A DNA stretch of 64,000 bases. It comes from Pseudomonas sp. MIACH (GTDB lineage Bacteria > Pseudomonadota > Gammaproteobacteria > Pseudomonadales > Pseudomonadaceae). The notes under the pieces are model-generated. The model searched no databases and was not told the origin of the DNA. It saw only the letters and a list, made by a program, of their open reading frames with translations. Both the position numbers and the translations under genes were made by a program. Numbering within the stretch: position 1 is the stretch's first letter; each line of letters starts with the position of its first letter. The stretch covers positions 248,001 through 312,000 of the forward strand of contig NZ_LHVO01000056.1 in NCBI RefSeq assembly GCF_001269925.1, written 5' to 3'. Below, piece by piece: positions 22,440-31,976 of this stretch.

Positions 22440-25400
22440 ATGAACCTTCCTGAATCAACCGACTCGGTGTTGAACGGCTTCCACCCCGCCGTCAGCACCT
22501 GGTTCCGCCACACCTTCCCCTCGGTGACCAGCGCCCAGGCCCAGGCGTGGCCGCTGATCCGCCAGCGCCGTTCAACGCTGATCGCGGCGCCCACCGGCTC
22601 CGGCAAGACGCTGACGGCGTTCCTCGCGGTGCTCGATGACCTGGTTCACCAGGGCCTGGCCAATGGCGGGCAACTGCCGGACGAGACACTGGTGGTGTAT
22701 GTGTCGCCGCTCAAGGCGCTGTCCAACGATATCCAGATCAACCTGCAAACCCCGCTGGCCGGGATCACCGAGCATTTGCAGCGCCTGGGCCTGCCACCGC
22801 TGGTGATTCGCACCGCCGTGCGTACCGGCGACACCCCGCAAAAAGACCGCGCCCTGATGCGCAAGCGCCCACCGCATATCCTGGTGACCACGCCGGAATC
22901 GCTCTACGTGTTGCTGGGCTCGGACTCCGGCCGGCAGATGCTGGCCAGCACGCGCACGGTGATCGTCGATGAAATCCACGCCATCGCCGCCGGCAAGCGC
23001 GGCAGCCACCTGGCCTTGAGCCTGGAGCGCCTGCAAGGCTTGTGTGCCGAGCCGCTGACCCGCATCGGTTTGTCGGCCACGCAAAAACCCATCGAAGCGG
23101 TGTCGCGCTTTCTGGTGGGCACCGAGCGGACGTGCGACATCGTCGACATCGGCCATGCCCGCGCCCGCGACCTGGATATCGAAGTGCCCCCGGTGCCGCT
23201 GTCGGCGGTGATGGCCAACGATGTCTGGGAGCTGGTCTACGACCGCCTCGCTGCACTGGCCCGTGAGCACCGCACCACGCTGATCTTCGTCAACACCCGG
23301 CGCCTGGCCGAACGCCTGGCCCGGCACTTGAGCGAGCGCCTGGGCAAGAGCGCCGTCGCCGCCCACCACGGCAGCCTGGCCAAGGAAATGCGCCTGGACG
23401 CCGAGCAACGGCTCAAGGCGGGCGAGCTGCAAGTGTTGATCGCCACCGCGTCCCTGGAACTGGGGATTGATATCGGCGATGTCGACCTGGTGTGCCAGAT
23501 CGCTTCGCCGGGCTCCATCAACGGCTTTCTGCAGCGGGTCGGCCGCTCCGGGCATCAGGTCGGCGGCACGCCCAAGGGGCGCCTGTTCGCCACGACCCGC
23601 GACGACCTGATCGAATGCGCCGCCCTGCTCGATTGTGTACGCCGGGGCGAGTTGGACACCTTGCAGATCCCGGTGGCGCCGCTGGACGTGCTGGCCCAGC
23701 AGATCATCGCCGAGGTCAGTGCCCAGGAGTGGCCGGAACAGGCCCTGCTCGACCTGATCCACCGCGCCGCGCCCTATGCCACCCTGGATGAACGCCACTA
23801 CCAGGCACTGCTGCAGATGCTCGCCGACGGCTACAACGGCCGCCAGGGTATCCGCAGCGCGTACCTGCACCGCGACGCCCTGACCCGCACCCTGCGCGGC
23901 CGCCGTGGCGCCAGGCTGACCGCCGTGACCAGCGGCGGCACCATCCCCGACAATGCCGACTACAGCGTGTTGCTCGAACCCCAGAGCCTGAACATCGGCA
24001 GCGTCAACGAAGACTTCGCGGTGGAAAGTATCGCCGGGGATATCTTCCAGCTCGGTAATACGTCCTACAGGATCTTGCGGGTCGAAGCTGGCAAAGTACG
24101 GGTCGAAGACGCCCATGGCCAACCGCCGACCATTCCGTTCTGGCTCGGCGAAGCGCCGGGGCGCAGCAATGAGTTATCCGCTGCGGTCGCGCGTTTGCAG
24201 GGGCAACTCGACAGCCTGCTCAGCGCCAGCCCCGGCGACCTGCAACCGGCGCAAGACTGGCTCACCGGCACCCTCGGCCTGAACCGCGCCAGCGCCGAAC
24301 AGATCCTCGATTACCTGGCCCGCGCGCGCCTGGCCCTCGGCGCGTTGCCGTCCCAGGACACGTTGATCATGGAGCGGTTTTTCGACGAGTCCGGCGGTAC
24401 CCAACTGATCATCCACACGCCGTTCGGCAGCCGCGTCAATCGGGCCTGGGGCCTGGCCTTGCGCAAGCGTTTTTGCCGCACCTTCAACTTTGAGCTGCAA
24501 GCGGCGGCCAGTGAAAACGCGATCGTGCTGTCGCTGTCCACCAGCCACAGTTTCGAGCTGGATGAGGTATGGCGTTACCTCAACAGCAACAGTGCTGAGC
24601 ACCTGCTGATCCAGGCGGTGCTGGATGCGCCGCTGTTCGGCGTGCGCTGGCGCTGGAACGCCGGCGTGGCCCTGGCGCTGCCGCGCTTTACCGCCGGGCG
24701 CAAAGTGGCGCCGCAGATCCAGCGCATGAAGAGCGAAGACCTGATCGCCAGTGTGTTCCCCGACCAGATCGCCTGCCTGGAAAACCTCGCCGGCGAACGC
24801 GAAGTGCCCGAGCACCCGCTGGTGGAGCAAACCCTCGACGATTGCCTGCACGAAGCCATGGACAGCGACGCCTGGCTTGCCTTGCTGCGGCGTATGGAGC
24901 GCGGCGAAGTGCGCTTGATCAGCCGCGACCTGCCGGCGCCCTCGCCCATGGCCGCCGAAATCCTCAGCGCGCGCCCCTACACCTTTCTCGACGATGCACC
25001 GCTGGAAGAACGCCGCACCCAGGCCGTGCTCAACCGCCGCTGGAGCGACCCGCAGAGCACCGACGACCTCGGCGCACTGGATGCGGACGCCATCGCCGGC
25101 GTGTGCGAAGAGGCCTGGCCGGCGCCCCATGGCGTGGATGAAATGCATGAGGCGCTGATGAGCCTGGCGTGCATCGCCAGCCACGAAGTCACGGCGCAAT
25201 GGGCAGAGTGGCTGAACGCCTTGGCCAAGGCCGGCCGCGCCTTTCAATTGCCCAATGGCCTGTGGGTAGCGGTGGAACGCCTGGGGTGTTTGCAGGCGAT
25301 CTATCCCCACAATTTGCCACTGCTCCCCGGCTTCGATGAGCCCTGGACCTTTGATGACGCACTCGTCGAGGTGCTGCGCGCGCGCCTCGGTGGCTTCGGC

Positions 25401-26687
25401 CCGCAGCACCTGATCGAGATCGCCGCGCCGCTGGCCTTACCGGTGACCGACGTCACCCAGGCGCTGGCCCGTCTGGAGCAGGAAGGCTACGTGCTGCGCG
25501 GTCGCTTCAGCCCCGGAGCACTTGAGGAACAATGGTGCGAACGGCATCTTCTCGCGCGCATTCATCGCTACACGGTCAAACGCCTGCGCCGGGAAATCGA
25601 GCCGGTGGCGCTGCAGGATTTCATGCGTTTCCTGTTCGATTGGCAGCACCTGTCCGACAGCACGCGCGGCCAGGGCAGCGCGATGTTGCCGCAGATTGTC
25701 GGGCAGTTCGAAGGGTATGCCGCCGCCACGTCGGCCTGGGACAGTGACCTGCTCAGTGCACGGATCAAGGATTACTCATCAACCTGGCTCGACGACCTGT
25801 GCCGCAGCGGCAAGCTGGTGTGGACGCGCTTGAGCACTAAGGCCAGCGCCATTGCCCTGCGCAGCACGCCGGTGGTGCTGTTACCGCGTGCCCAGGTGGC
25901 GCTGTGGAGCGGGCTGACCGAACCCACCGACAGCACGACCCTGTCGCCCAAGGCGCAGAAGGTCCACCTGGCCCTGCGTGAACACGGCGCGCTGTTTTTC
26001 GATGAGCTGGTGCACGAGGCCCATCTGCTGCGCAGCGAACTGGAAACCGCCTTGCAGGAGCTGGTCGGCGCCGGGCTGGTGAATGCCGACAGCTTTGCCG
26101 GGCTGCGCGCGCTGACCACCCCGACCAGCAAGCGCCAGGCGCGCAGCGGTCGGCGCGGGCGTGGGGCGTTTATCGGCGGTATGGACGATGCCGGGCGTTG
26201 GGCACTGATTCGCCGCCCATCGACCGCTGCCGCCCCGCACTCGGCCGAGACCCTGGAGCATGTGGCGATGACCTTGCTGCGCCGCTATGGCGTGGTGTTC
26301 TGGCGCTTGCTGGAGCGCGAGGCGGATTGGTTGCCGAGTTGGCGCGAATTGCTGCGCACATTCCATCGGCTGGAGGCACGGGGTGAGATTCGCGGTGGAC
26401 GGTTTGTCAGCGGGTTGGCGGGTGAGCAGTTTGCGTTGCCGGAGGCGATCCCGTTGCTGCGCGAAGTGCGGCGTCGGCCCCATGACGGGAGTTTGATTGC
26501 CGTGTGTGGGGCTGACCCGCTGAACCTGGTGGGCACACTGTTGCCGGGCAGCAAGGTGCCGGCGGTGAGTGGGAATCGGGTTGTGTATCGGGATGGGTTG
26601 CCGGCGGCGGTGAGGGTCGCCGGCAAGCAGCAGGTGTTGCTTGATGTTGATCAGCAGGCGGTGCAGGAGAAGCTGATCAGGCATTGA
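22440..26687 (+). CDS. lhr: Lhr-type large DEAD/H-box ATP-dependent helicase
   Basis: 1415 residues. The superfamily-2 core has Q-motif-like FPSVTSAQAQAWPLI, Walker A APTGSGKT (50-57), DEIH box (around 177), SATQKP (motif III), and motif VI QRVGRSGHQVGG, followed by the winged-helix and beta-barrel of the Lhr core and a long C-terminal extension (VMTLLRRYGVVFWRLLER..., GEQFALPEAIPLLREVRR) typical of bacterial long Lhr. It is a 3'-5' translocating DNA and RNA:DNA helicase linked to DNA repair. Monocistronic; convergent with the MscS gene 12 bp away. Confidence 0.93.
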   Translation: MNLPESTDSVLNGFHPAVSTWFRHTFPSVTSAQAQAWPLIRQRRSTLIAAPTGSGKTLTAFLAVLDDLVHQGLANGGQLPDETLVVYVSPLKALSNDIQINLQTPLAGITEHLQRLGLPPLVIRTAVRTGDTPQKDRALMRKRPPHILVTTPESLYVLLGSDSGRQMLASTRTVIVDEIHAIAAGKRGSHLALSLERLQGLCAEPLTRIGLSATQKPIEAVSRFLVGTERTCDIVDIGHARARDLDIEVPPVPLSAVMANDVWELVYDRLAALAREHRTTLIFVNTRRLAERLARHLSERLGKSAVAAHHGSLAKEMRLDAEQRLKAGELQVLIATASLELGIDIGDVDLVCQIASPGSINGFLQRVGRSGHQVGGTPKGRLFATTRDDLIECAALLDCVRRGELDTLQIPVAPLDVLAQQIIAEVSAQEWPEQALLDLIHRAAPYATLDERHYQALLQMLADGYNGRQGIRSAYLHRDALTRTLRGRRGARLTAVTSGGTIPDNADYSVLLEPQSLNIGSVNEDFAVESIAGDIFQLGNTSYRILRVEAGKVRVEDAHGQPPTIPFWLGEAPGRSNELSAAVARLQGQLDSLLSASPGDLQPAQDWLTGTLGLNRASAEQILDYLARARLALGALPSQDTLIMERFFDESGGTQLIIHTPFGSRVNRAWGLALRKRFCRTFNFELQAAASENAIVLSLSTSHSFELDEVWRYLNSNSAEHLLIQAVLDAPLFGVRWRWNAGVALALPRFTAGRKVAPQIQRMKSEDLIASVFPDQIACLENLAGEREVPEHPLVEQTLDDCLHEAMDSDAWLALLRRMERGEVRLISRDLPAPSPMAAEILSARPYTFLDDAPLEERRTQAVLNRRWSDPQSTDDLGALDADAIAGVCEEAWPAPHGVDEMHEALMSLACIASHEVTAQWAEWLNALAKAGRAFQLPNGLWVAVERLGCLQAIYPHNLPLLPGFDEPWTFDDALVEVLRARLGGFGPQHLIEIAAPLALPVTDVTQALARLEQEGYVLRGRFSPGALEEQWCERHLLARIHRYTVKRLRREIEPVALQDFMRFLFDWQHLSDSTRGQGSAMLPQIVGQFEGYAAATSAWDSDLLSARIKDYSSTWLDDLCRSGKLVWTRLSTKASAIALRSTPVVLLPRAQVALWSGLTEPTDSTTLSPKAQKVHLALREHGALFFDELVHEAHLLRSELETALQELVGAGLVNADSFAGLRALTTPTSKRQARSGRRGRGAFIGGMDDAGRWALIRRPSTAAAPHSAETLEHVAMTLLRRYGVVFWRLLEREADWLPSWRELLRTFHRLEARGEIRGGRFVSGLAGEQFALPEAIPLLREVRRRPHDGSLIAVCGADPLNLVGTLLPGSKVPAVSGNRVVYRDGLPAAVRVAGKQQVLLDVDQQAVQEKLIRH

Positions 26688-26693
26688 AGTTGA

Positions 26694-26710
26694 AGGCCTC
26701 ATTGAGGCCT
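26694..26710. terminator. Small palindrome at the lhr/MscS convergent junction
   Basis: AGGCCTC-ATT-GAGGCCT, a perfect 7-bp stem that overlaps the stop codon of the minus-strand gene. There is no T tract, so termination is possible but unproved. Confidence 0.35.
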
Positions 26711-28798
26711 GGGCTGCTCCGTCAACACCACCGACGCTGGCATCTCTTCATCCGGCTCATCCACCTGGGCGTTACGCTTTGGCAGCAAAACCTGCTGTGG
26801 ATAAGTCTGCGCGAAGTGCACCTCATCACAGTTATCCACAAGCTTTTTCAAACGCTGGTTAAACGCACGGCTCACCGCATATTGCCCACCGGACACCGTA
26901 CGGAACTGCGCCGTGAGCACCACGCCATTAAGGTCCATCTTGTCGACGCCAAACACCTCAAGCGGCCCTTGCAGGTTGTACTTGAGGAACACATCGTCGC
27001 GAATCGACTGCCCGGCCTCGCGGATCAGTTCCACGGCCTTGTCCACATCGGTGTCGTAGGTGAACTGCACCGAGAAGAACGCATAGGCAAATTGCCGCGA
27101 CTGGTTGGTGACCGCTTTGATCTGCCCGAACGGCACCGAATGCACAAAGCCCTTGCCGTCGCGCAGGCGCAGAGTGCGGATGGTCAGGCCTTCGACGGTG
27201 CCGGCGTGGCCGGAATCGAGCACCACCCAGTCGCCGATGGACAACGTGTCTTCGATGATGATGAACAGGCCGGTGATCACGTCCTGCACCAGTTGCTGGG
27301 AACCGAAACCGATCGCCAGGCCGACCACACCGGCACCCGCCAGCAGCGGCGCAACGTTGATGCCCAGGTTGGCCATGGTGGTGATTGCGCAGATCACCAC
27401 CAGGATGATTTTGATCGCATTGCGCAGCAGCGGCAGGATGGTTTTCACCCGGGTGCTGGGCTGGCGGCTGGAGCGTTTGTTCACCGGCGGTTTCAGCGCT
27501 TCCTGGATCGCCGTATCGAGTACCACCCAGAACAACCAGGTCATCAGCAGGATCAGGCCGATGCTGCTGAGGGAGTCGCTGATCGCGCGGCCCACTGAGT
27601 TGCGCTGGGCAAATTCGAACAGCGATATGCCCCATATGCGCCCGAGGATTTCGATAAAGGCAATCGCCATGACGATGCGCAAGATCGCATGCAACAGGCT
27701 GAGAAAGCGTTCCTTGTAGGCACTGCTGCGCTGGATCGCCACCTGGCTGCGGGACCTGAACAGGTGTTGCAGCACCGTGCTCAGGAATACCGTGCCAATC
27801 AACAGAATGGTGGTGAACAGCGCACAGCGCAGGGCCTTCTGGTTGTCGTCGCCGGCGCCGATCAGGTTGATCGCCGAGACCAGCACCATCAACAGGATCG
27901 GCCAATACCACAGCCCGGAAAACACCCGCAGCGATTGCTGTAATGCCGGGTGTTTAAGGCGCTGGGCCAGTGGTCGATTGCGGATCAGGTGGGCCACGGG
28001 ACGGCGCAGGCGCACCACCAGCACGCCAAAGATGACCGCCGCGAACAGGCCGGTAAATACGGCGATGCTGCTGGTGATATTACCGCCGAACTGACGCGCG
28101 ATTTGCGGACTGGTGAGGGCGTCGCTGAGGGCGGCGAGGAAGCCGATCAGGAACAGCGGCTTGGGGCAGTAGTCACGAATGATCTGTACCGCCGGTCGCT
28201 TGTGGCCGACATTGAACATGACGATGACGCACAGCAGCATGGAGGTGGAAAAGATGCCGCTGCTGGTGGCGTAGGCAAAACACAGCGCCAGCGCACGGCC
28301 TATCGAGGTGGGTAAAAAGTGGCTGACGTAGAGCGTCAACGGCAGGCAGATCAGCGCCGGGATCGTGTAGGGCACCACGTAACCCAGCACGCCTTGCAGG
28401 CGCCTGCGCCGTTCGACGAAAGGGCGACGACTCAGGCGCCGCACGATAAAACGTCCCAGCAGCGTCAACAGCGCAAAGGCACCTGCCCACACCCCGGACA
28501 GCAGCAGGAAATCGCCGGCTACGCTCCACGGCGAACGCTCCGATGTCTGGTCAACCAGCCGGCCGACCTCATCCGCCGCGCGGTCCGCGCGCAGGCGCCA
28601 GGCGTCAACGAGGTTCTGATTGAGGTCGAGCTTGTTCTGCACATCATCGATGCTGGAACTGATGGCACCGAGCAGTCCGCCCTCCACCAGCAGTTCCGGC
28701 TTGGCCGGCGCTTCCGGCGCGGTGGCCGCGGCTTGCAGTGCGCCGCTGCCGCAAAACAGCAGCGCGCCGAGCAGTAATGCAGTCTTTAGATTCAGCAA
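26699..28798 (-). CDS. Large MscS-family mechanosensitive channel
   Basis: About 699 residues. The start is taken as TTG at 28798 because it is preceded by AAGGAG at 28808-28813 and opens a signal peptide (LNLKTALLLGALLFCGSGALQA); the upstream ATG would add 44 unrelated residues. A periplasmic N-terminus (~25-110) is followed by about ten membrane helices. The MscS pore and beta domain then follow: VAPLLAGAGVVGLAIGFGSQQLVQDVITGLFII, GDWVVLDSGHAGTVEGLTIRTLRLRDGKGFVHSVPFGQI, and a C-terminal cytoplasmic domain. Expected to release solutes on hypo-osmotic shock. Divergent from ybhP. Confidence 0.85.
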   Translation of the reverse strand: MLNLKTALLLGALLFCGSGALQAAATAPEAPAKPELLVEGGLLGAISSSIDDVQNKLDLNQNLVDAWRLRADRAADEVGRLVDQTSERSPWSVAGDFLLLSGVWAGAFALLTLLGRFIVRRLSRRPFVERRRRLQGVLGYVVPYTIPALICLPLTLYVSHFLPTSIGRALALCFAYATSSGIFSTSMLLCVIVMFNVGHKRPAVQIIRDYCPKPLFLIGFLAALSDALTSPQIARQFGGNITSSIAVFTGLFAAVIFGVLVVRLRRPVAHLIRNRPLAQRLKHPALQQSLRVFSGLWYWPILLMVLVSAINLIGAGDDNQKALRCALFTTILLIGTVFLSTVLQHLFRSRSQVAIQRSSAYKERFLSLLHAILRIVMAIAFIEILGRIWGISLFEFAQRNSVGRAISDSLSSIGLILLMTWLFWVVLDTAIQEALKPPVNKRSSRQPSTRVKTILPLLRNAIKIILVVICAITTMANLGINVAPLLAGAGVVGLAIGFGSQQLVQDVITGLFIIIEDTLSIGDWVVLDSGHAGTVEGLTIRTLRLRDGKGFVHSVPFGQIKAVTNQSRQFAYAFFSVQFTYDTDVDKAVELIREAGQSIRDDVFLKYNLQGPLEVFGVDKMDLNGVVLTAQFRTVSGGQYAVSRAFNQRLKKLVDNCDEVHFAQTYPQQVLLPKRNAQVDEPDEEMPASVVLTEQPRPQ

Positions 28799-28986
28799 AA
28801 CACCGGGCTCCTTCAGAAGGGTCTGTAAGGAACTGACGGGTTTGAGCCTGGATCGTTCCCCTGCTTGATTGCCGGGCACTGATCCAAATGGGTTTATGCC
28901 GCCCGTAGGACGATGGAAACTTTCGGCCAAAAATCGCAGTCAGCCATAAACGGGGGTCAGGCCCCCACCCTTTCACAGGAGCAATC

Positions 28987-29766
28987 ATGGCTGCGATCCC
29001 CGACTGGGTGCCCATCACCCCTAGCGTCGCCATCACTCGCTTCACGGTGCTGACGGTCAATATCCACAAGGGCTTCACCGCCTTGAACCGACGCTTCATC
29101 CTGCCCGAGCTGCGCGAAGCGGTGCGCAGTGTGGGCGCTGATATGGTGTTTCTGCAGGAAATCCACGGCACCCACGAGCGCCATCCCCAGCGCTACAGCG
29201 ACTGGCCGAACATGCCGCAGTACGAGTTCCTCGCCGACAGCATCTGGCCGCAGTTCGCCTACGGGCGCAACGCGGTCTACCCCCATGGCGACCATGGCAA
29301 TGCGTTGCTGTCGAAATTCCAGATCGTGAGTTACGACAACCTCGACATCTCCCAAAGCGGCCATGAAAACCGTGGCCTGCTGCATTGTGTGCTGCGCCTG
29401 CCGGGGACCGGGCAGGAAGTGCATGCGATCTGTATCCACCTGGGTTTGCGTGAGGTGCATCGCCAGCAGCAATTGCGCTTGTTGGAGCAGCGTATCAGCG
29501 AGATCCCGGCGGATGCGCCGTTGGTAGTTGCCGGCGATTTCAATGACTGGCGCCAGCGCGCCGACCTGAGCCAAAGCGGCCTTACGGAAGTGTTCGTGCA
29601 CGCCCTCGGCAAACCGGCGCGGACCTTCCCTGCCCGCCTGCCGCTGCTGCCGCTGGACCGCATTTATGTGCGCAACTTGAAGATTCATAACCCCCGGGTG
29701 CTGACCTCCCGCCCCTGGTCCCATCTGTCAGACCACGTACCGCTGTCGGTGGAGATTGAGCTATGA
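28987..29766 (+). CDS. ybhP: Endonuclease/exonuclease/phosphatase-family protein (YbhP-like)
   Basis: 259 residues; AGGAG lies 6 nt before ATG. The EEP fold is shown by FTVLTVNIHKGFTALNRRF, VGADMVFLQEIHG (catalytic Glu), ICIHLGLREVHRQQQL, PLVVAGDFNDWR (D-x-N) and the terminal RPWSHLSDHVPLSVEI (SDH). No nucleic-acid or lipid substrate is proven for YbhP. It overlaps clsB by 4 nt in the same order as E. coli ybhP-clsB-ybhN, so a role in phospholipid metabolism is inferred. Confidence 0.88.
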   Translation: MAAIPDWVPITPSVAITRFTVLTVNIHKGFTALNRRFILPELREAVRSVGADMVFLQEIHGTHERHPQRYSDWPNMPQYEFLADSIWPQFAYGRNAVYPHGDHGNALLSKFQIVSYDNLDISQSGHENRGLLHCVLRLPGTGQEVHAICIHLGLREVHRQQQLRLLEQRISEIPADAPLVVAGDFNDWRQRADLSQSGLTEVFVHALGKPARTFPARLPLLPLDRIYVRNLKIHNPRVLTSRPWSHLSDHVPLSVEIEL

Positions 29767-31025
29767 ACATTGCCGTCGAGCACATTGCTACCGATCAACC
29801 GCCGGATGAAGCCAAGGCCCGCGACCTCGATTACGGCTGGCAGCCTGACAATCAGGTCGAGTTGCTGGAGAACGGCGAGGCGTACTTTCCCAAAGTGTTC
29901 GAGGCCTTACGTGGGGCGCAGCGGGAGATCCTGCTGGAGACCTTTATCCTCTTCGAAGACAAGGTCGGCCACGAGCTGCAACGCATCTTGATCGAGGCGG
30001 CGCAGCGTGGGGTCAAGGTGGTGGTCAGCCTGGATGGTTTTGGCTGCGGCGAACTGAGCCCCGCTTTTCTCGGAGAGTTGGCCGAGGCCGGAGTGGCCGT
30101 ACAGATGTTTGACCCGGCGTCCAAGACCCTGGGTATTCGGACCAACTGGTTCCGCCGCCTGCACCGCAAGATCGTGGTGGTGGACGCCGCCGTGGCGTTT
30201 ATCGGCGGGATCAATTTTTCTGCCGATCACCTGGGGGACTTTGGCCCCGAAGCGAAGCAGGATTACGCCGTACAGGTCACGGGGCCGGCAGTGGCCGACC
30301 TGCATCATTTCGCGCTCGCGCAAAGCGGCCGCCAGGTGCGCACGCGACGCGGGTGGCGGCGCCGCCAGCAAAGGCCTTCGGCTTGGTCGTCCGATAAAGG
30401 CGACGGCTGGGTGCGCCTGATTTACCGCGACAATCTGCAACACCGCGACGACATTGAAGAGGCGTATATCCATGCCTTGAGCAAAGCCCAACAACGCGCG
30501 GTGATTGCCAACGCCTACTTCTTCCCCGGTTACCGCCTGCTGCGCGAAATTCGCAACGCCGCACGCCGGGGGGTGCACGTGCAATTGATCATGCAGGGCC
30601 AGCCCGACGTACTGCTGGCCAAGCTGGCCGCGCGCATGCTCTACGACTACCTGCTCAAGGACGGCGTGGTGATTCATGAGTATTGCCAGCGCCCGCTGCA
30701 CGGCAAGGTCGCGCTGGTGGATGATGAGTGGAGCACGGTGGGCTCGAGCAACCTCGACCCGCTGAGCCTGTCGCTGAACCTGGAAGCCAACGTACTGATT
30801 CGTGACCGCGCGTTCAATCAGCAGCTATACGAACGCCTGGACGTACTCGCCAAGGAGCATTGCCAGACCATGCCGGAAAACCGCAAGCCACGCCTGTGGC
30901 TATGGCGATTGACCGTCGGATTCCTGGTGTTCCATGTGATGCGCCACTTCCCCGCGCTGACGGGCTGGTTGCCGGCGCACAAGCCACGCTTGAAACCCTT
31001 CGAGAGTCAGGCCCATGACGTCTGA
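29763..31025 (+). CDS. clsB: Cardiolipin synthase B
   Basis: A 420-residue phospholipase-D superfamily enzyme with two HKD motifs: LHRKIVVVDAAVAFIGGINF and LHGKVALVDDEWSTVGSSNL. It makes cardiolipin from phosphatidylglycerol and possibly phosphatidylethanolamine at the inner membrane. The N-terminus is soluble (no two-helix anchor as in ClsA), and a hydrophobic helix near the C-terminus (LWLWRLTVGFLVFHVM) could associate with the membrane. ATG overlaps the ybhP stop; its own stop overlaps ybhN by 11 nt. Confidence 0.92.
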   Translation: MNIAVEHIATDQPPDEAKARDLDYGWQPDNQVELLENGEAYFPKVFEALRGAQREILLETFILFEDKVGHELQRILIEAAQRGVKVVVSLDGFGCGELSPAFLGELAEAGVAVQMFDPASKTLGIRTNWFRRLHRKIVVVDAAVAFIGGINFSADHLGDFGPEAKQDYAVQVTGPAVADLHHFALAQSGRQVRTRRGWRRRQQRPSAWSSDKGDGWVRLIYRDNLQHRDDIEEAYIHALSKAQQRAVIANAYFFPGYRLLREIRNAARRGVHVQLIMQGQPDVLLAKLAARMLYDYLLKDGVVIHEYCQRPLHGKVALVDDEWSTVGSSNLDPLSLSLNLEANVLIRDRAFNQQLYERLDVLAKEHCQTMPENRKPRLWLWRLTVGFLVFHVMRHFPALTGWLPAHKPRLKPFESQAHDV

Positions 31026-31971
31026 AAACAACGGATCACGCTTCAAGCGCTGGAAAAAACCGCTGACCATCGCCTTCTTCCTCGCGCTGATCGTGCTGTT
31101 CACCCTGCTGGCTCGGCGCATTGATTGGAGCGAAGTGGTTGAGACCCTGGGCGACTTCAAGCTGCGCACCTTGTTTATCGCCAGCACGCTGACCTTGTGT
31201 AGCTTTCTCGTCTACGCCAGCTTCGATCTGATCGGCCGCACCTACATCCGCCAGCCGCTGGGCTGGAAGCAGATCCTGCCGGTCGGGATCATCAGCTACG
31301 CGTTCAATCTCAACCTCAGCGCCTGGGTCGGCGGGATCGCCATGCGTTACCGGCTGTATTCGCGGCTGGGGGTGAGCACCGGCAATATCGCCAAGATTCT
31401 CGGCCTGAGCCTGGCCACCAATTGGTTTGGCTATATGGCATTGTCCGGGGTGGTGTTCAGCAGCGGGCTGGTGACGATGCCACCGGGTTGGAAGCTCAGC
31501 AGCGGCGCACTGCAAGGGGTTGGCGTGTTGCTGATACTGGCCAGCCTGGGTTACCTGGCGGCGTGCCAGTTTTCGAAAAAACGCGCGTGGTCGATTCGCG
31601 GGATCGAGATCAACCTGCCGTCGCTGCGCATGGCGTGCTTGCAGCTGGCGCTGGGCGCGCTGAACTGGTCGCTGATGGCGGCGGTGATTTTTACCCTGCT
31701 GCCCGCCAAGTTGGACTACCCGCTGGTGCTCGGGGTACTGCTGATCAGCGCGATTGCCGGTGTGGTCACTCATATCCCGGCCGGCCTTGGCGTACTCGAG
31801 GCGGTGTTTATTGCACTGCTGCAGCATGAGGCGTCACGGGGCAGTTTGCTGGCGGGACTGATTGCCTATCGGGCGATCTATTTTATTTGCCCGCTGCTCA
31901 TCGCGCTGGTGATGTACCTGGGGGTCGAGGCCAAGGCGAAGGCGTTGCGGGTGAAGAAAACACCCGCTTGA
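31015..31971 (+). CDS. ybhN: YbhN-family integral membrane protein (LPG synthase TM-like)
   Basis: 318 residues with about eight hydrophobic helices (e.g. LTIAFFLALIVLFTLLA at 17-33, LFIASTLTLCSFLVYASFDL, VLGVLLISAIAGVVTHIPAGLGVLEAVFIALL). The segment THIPAGLGVLEAVF corresponds to the conserved H-x-P-G-G-x-G-x-x-E region of the lysylphosphatidylglycerol-synthase TM family, but there is no cytosolic synthetase domain. In E. coli, YbhN has been linked to lipid movement or regulation; the function is not settled. Last gene of the ybhP-clsB-ybhN operon. Confidence 0.85.
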   Translation: MTSENNGSRFKRWKKPLTIAFFLALIVLFTLLARRIDWSEVVETLGDFKLRTLFIASTLTLCSFLVYASFDLIGRTYIRQPLGWKQILPVGIISYAFNLNLSAWVGGIAMRYRLYSRLGVSTGNIAKILGLSLATNWFGYMALSGVVFSSGLVTMPPGWKLSSGALQGVGVLLILASLGYLAACQFSKKRAWSIRGIEINLPSLRMACLQLALGALNWSLMAAVIFTLLPAKLDYPLVLGVLLISAIAGVVTHIPAGLGVLEAVFIALLQHEASRGSLLAGLIAYRAIYFICPLLIALVMYLGVEAKAKALRVKKTPA

Positions 31972-31976
31972 TCGCG

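Noticed and set aside
28951..28966. GGGGG/CCCCC hairpin before ybhP as a regulatory element
   Set aside because: Short G/C run with a 5-nt loop; no T tract and no sign of function beyond base composition.
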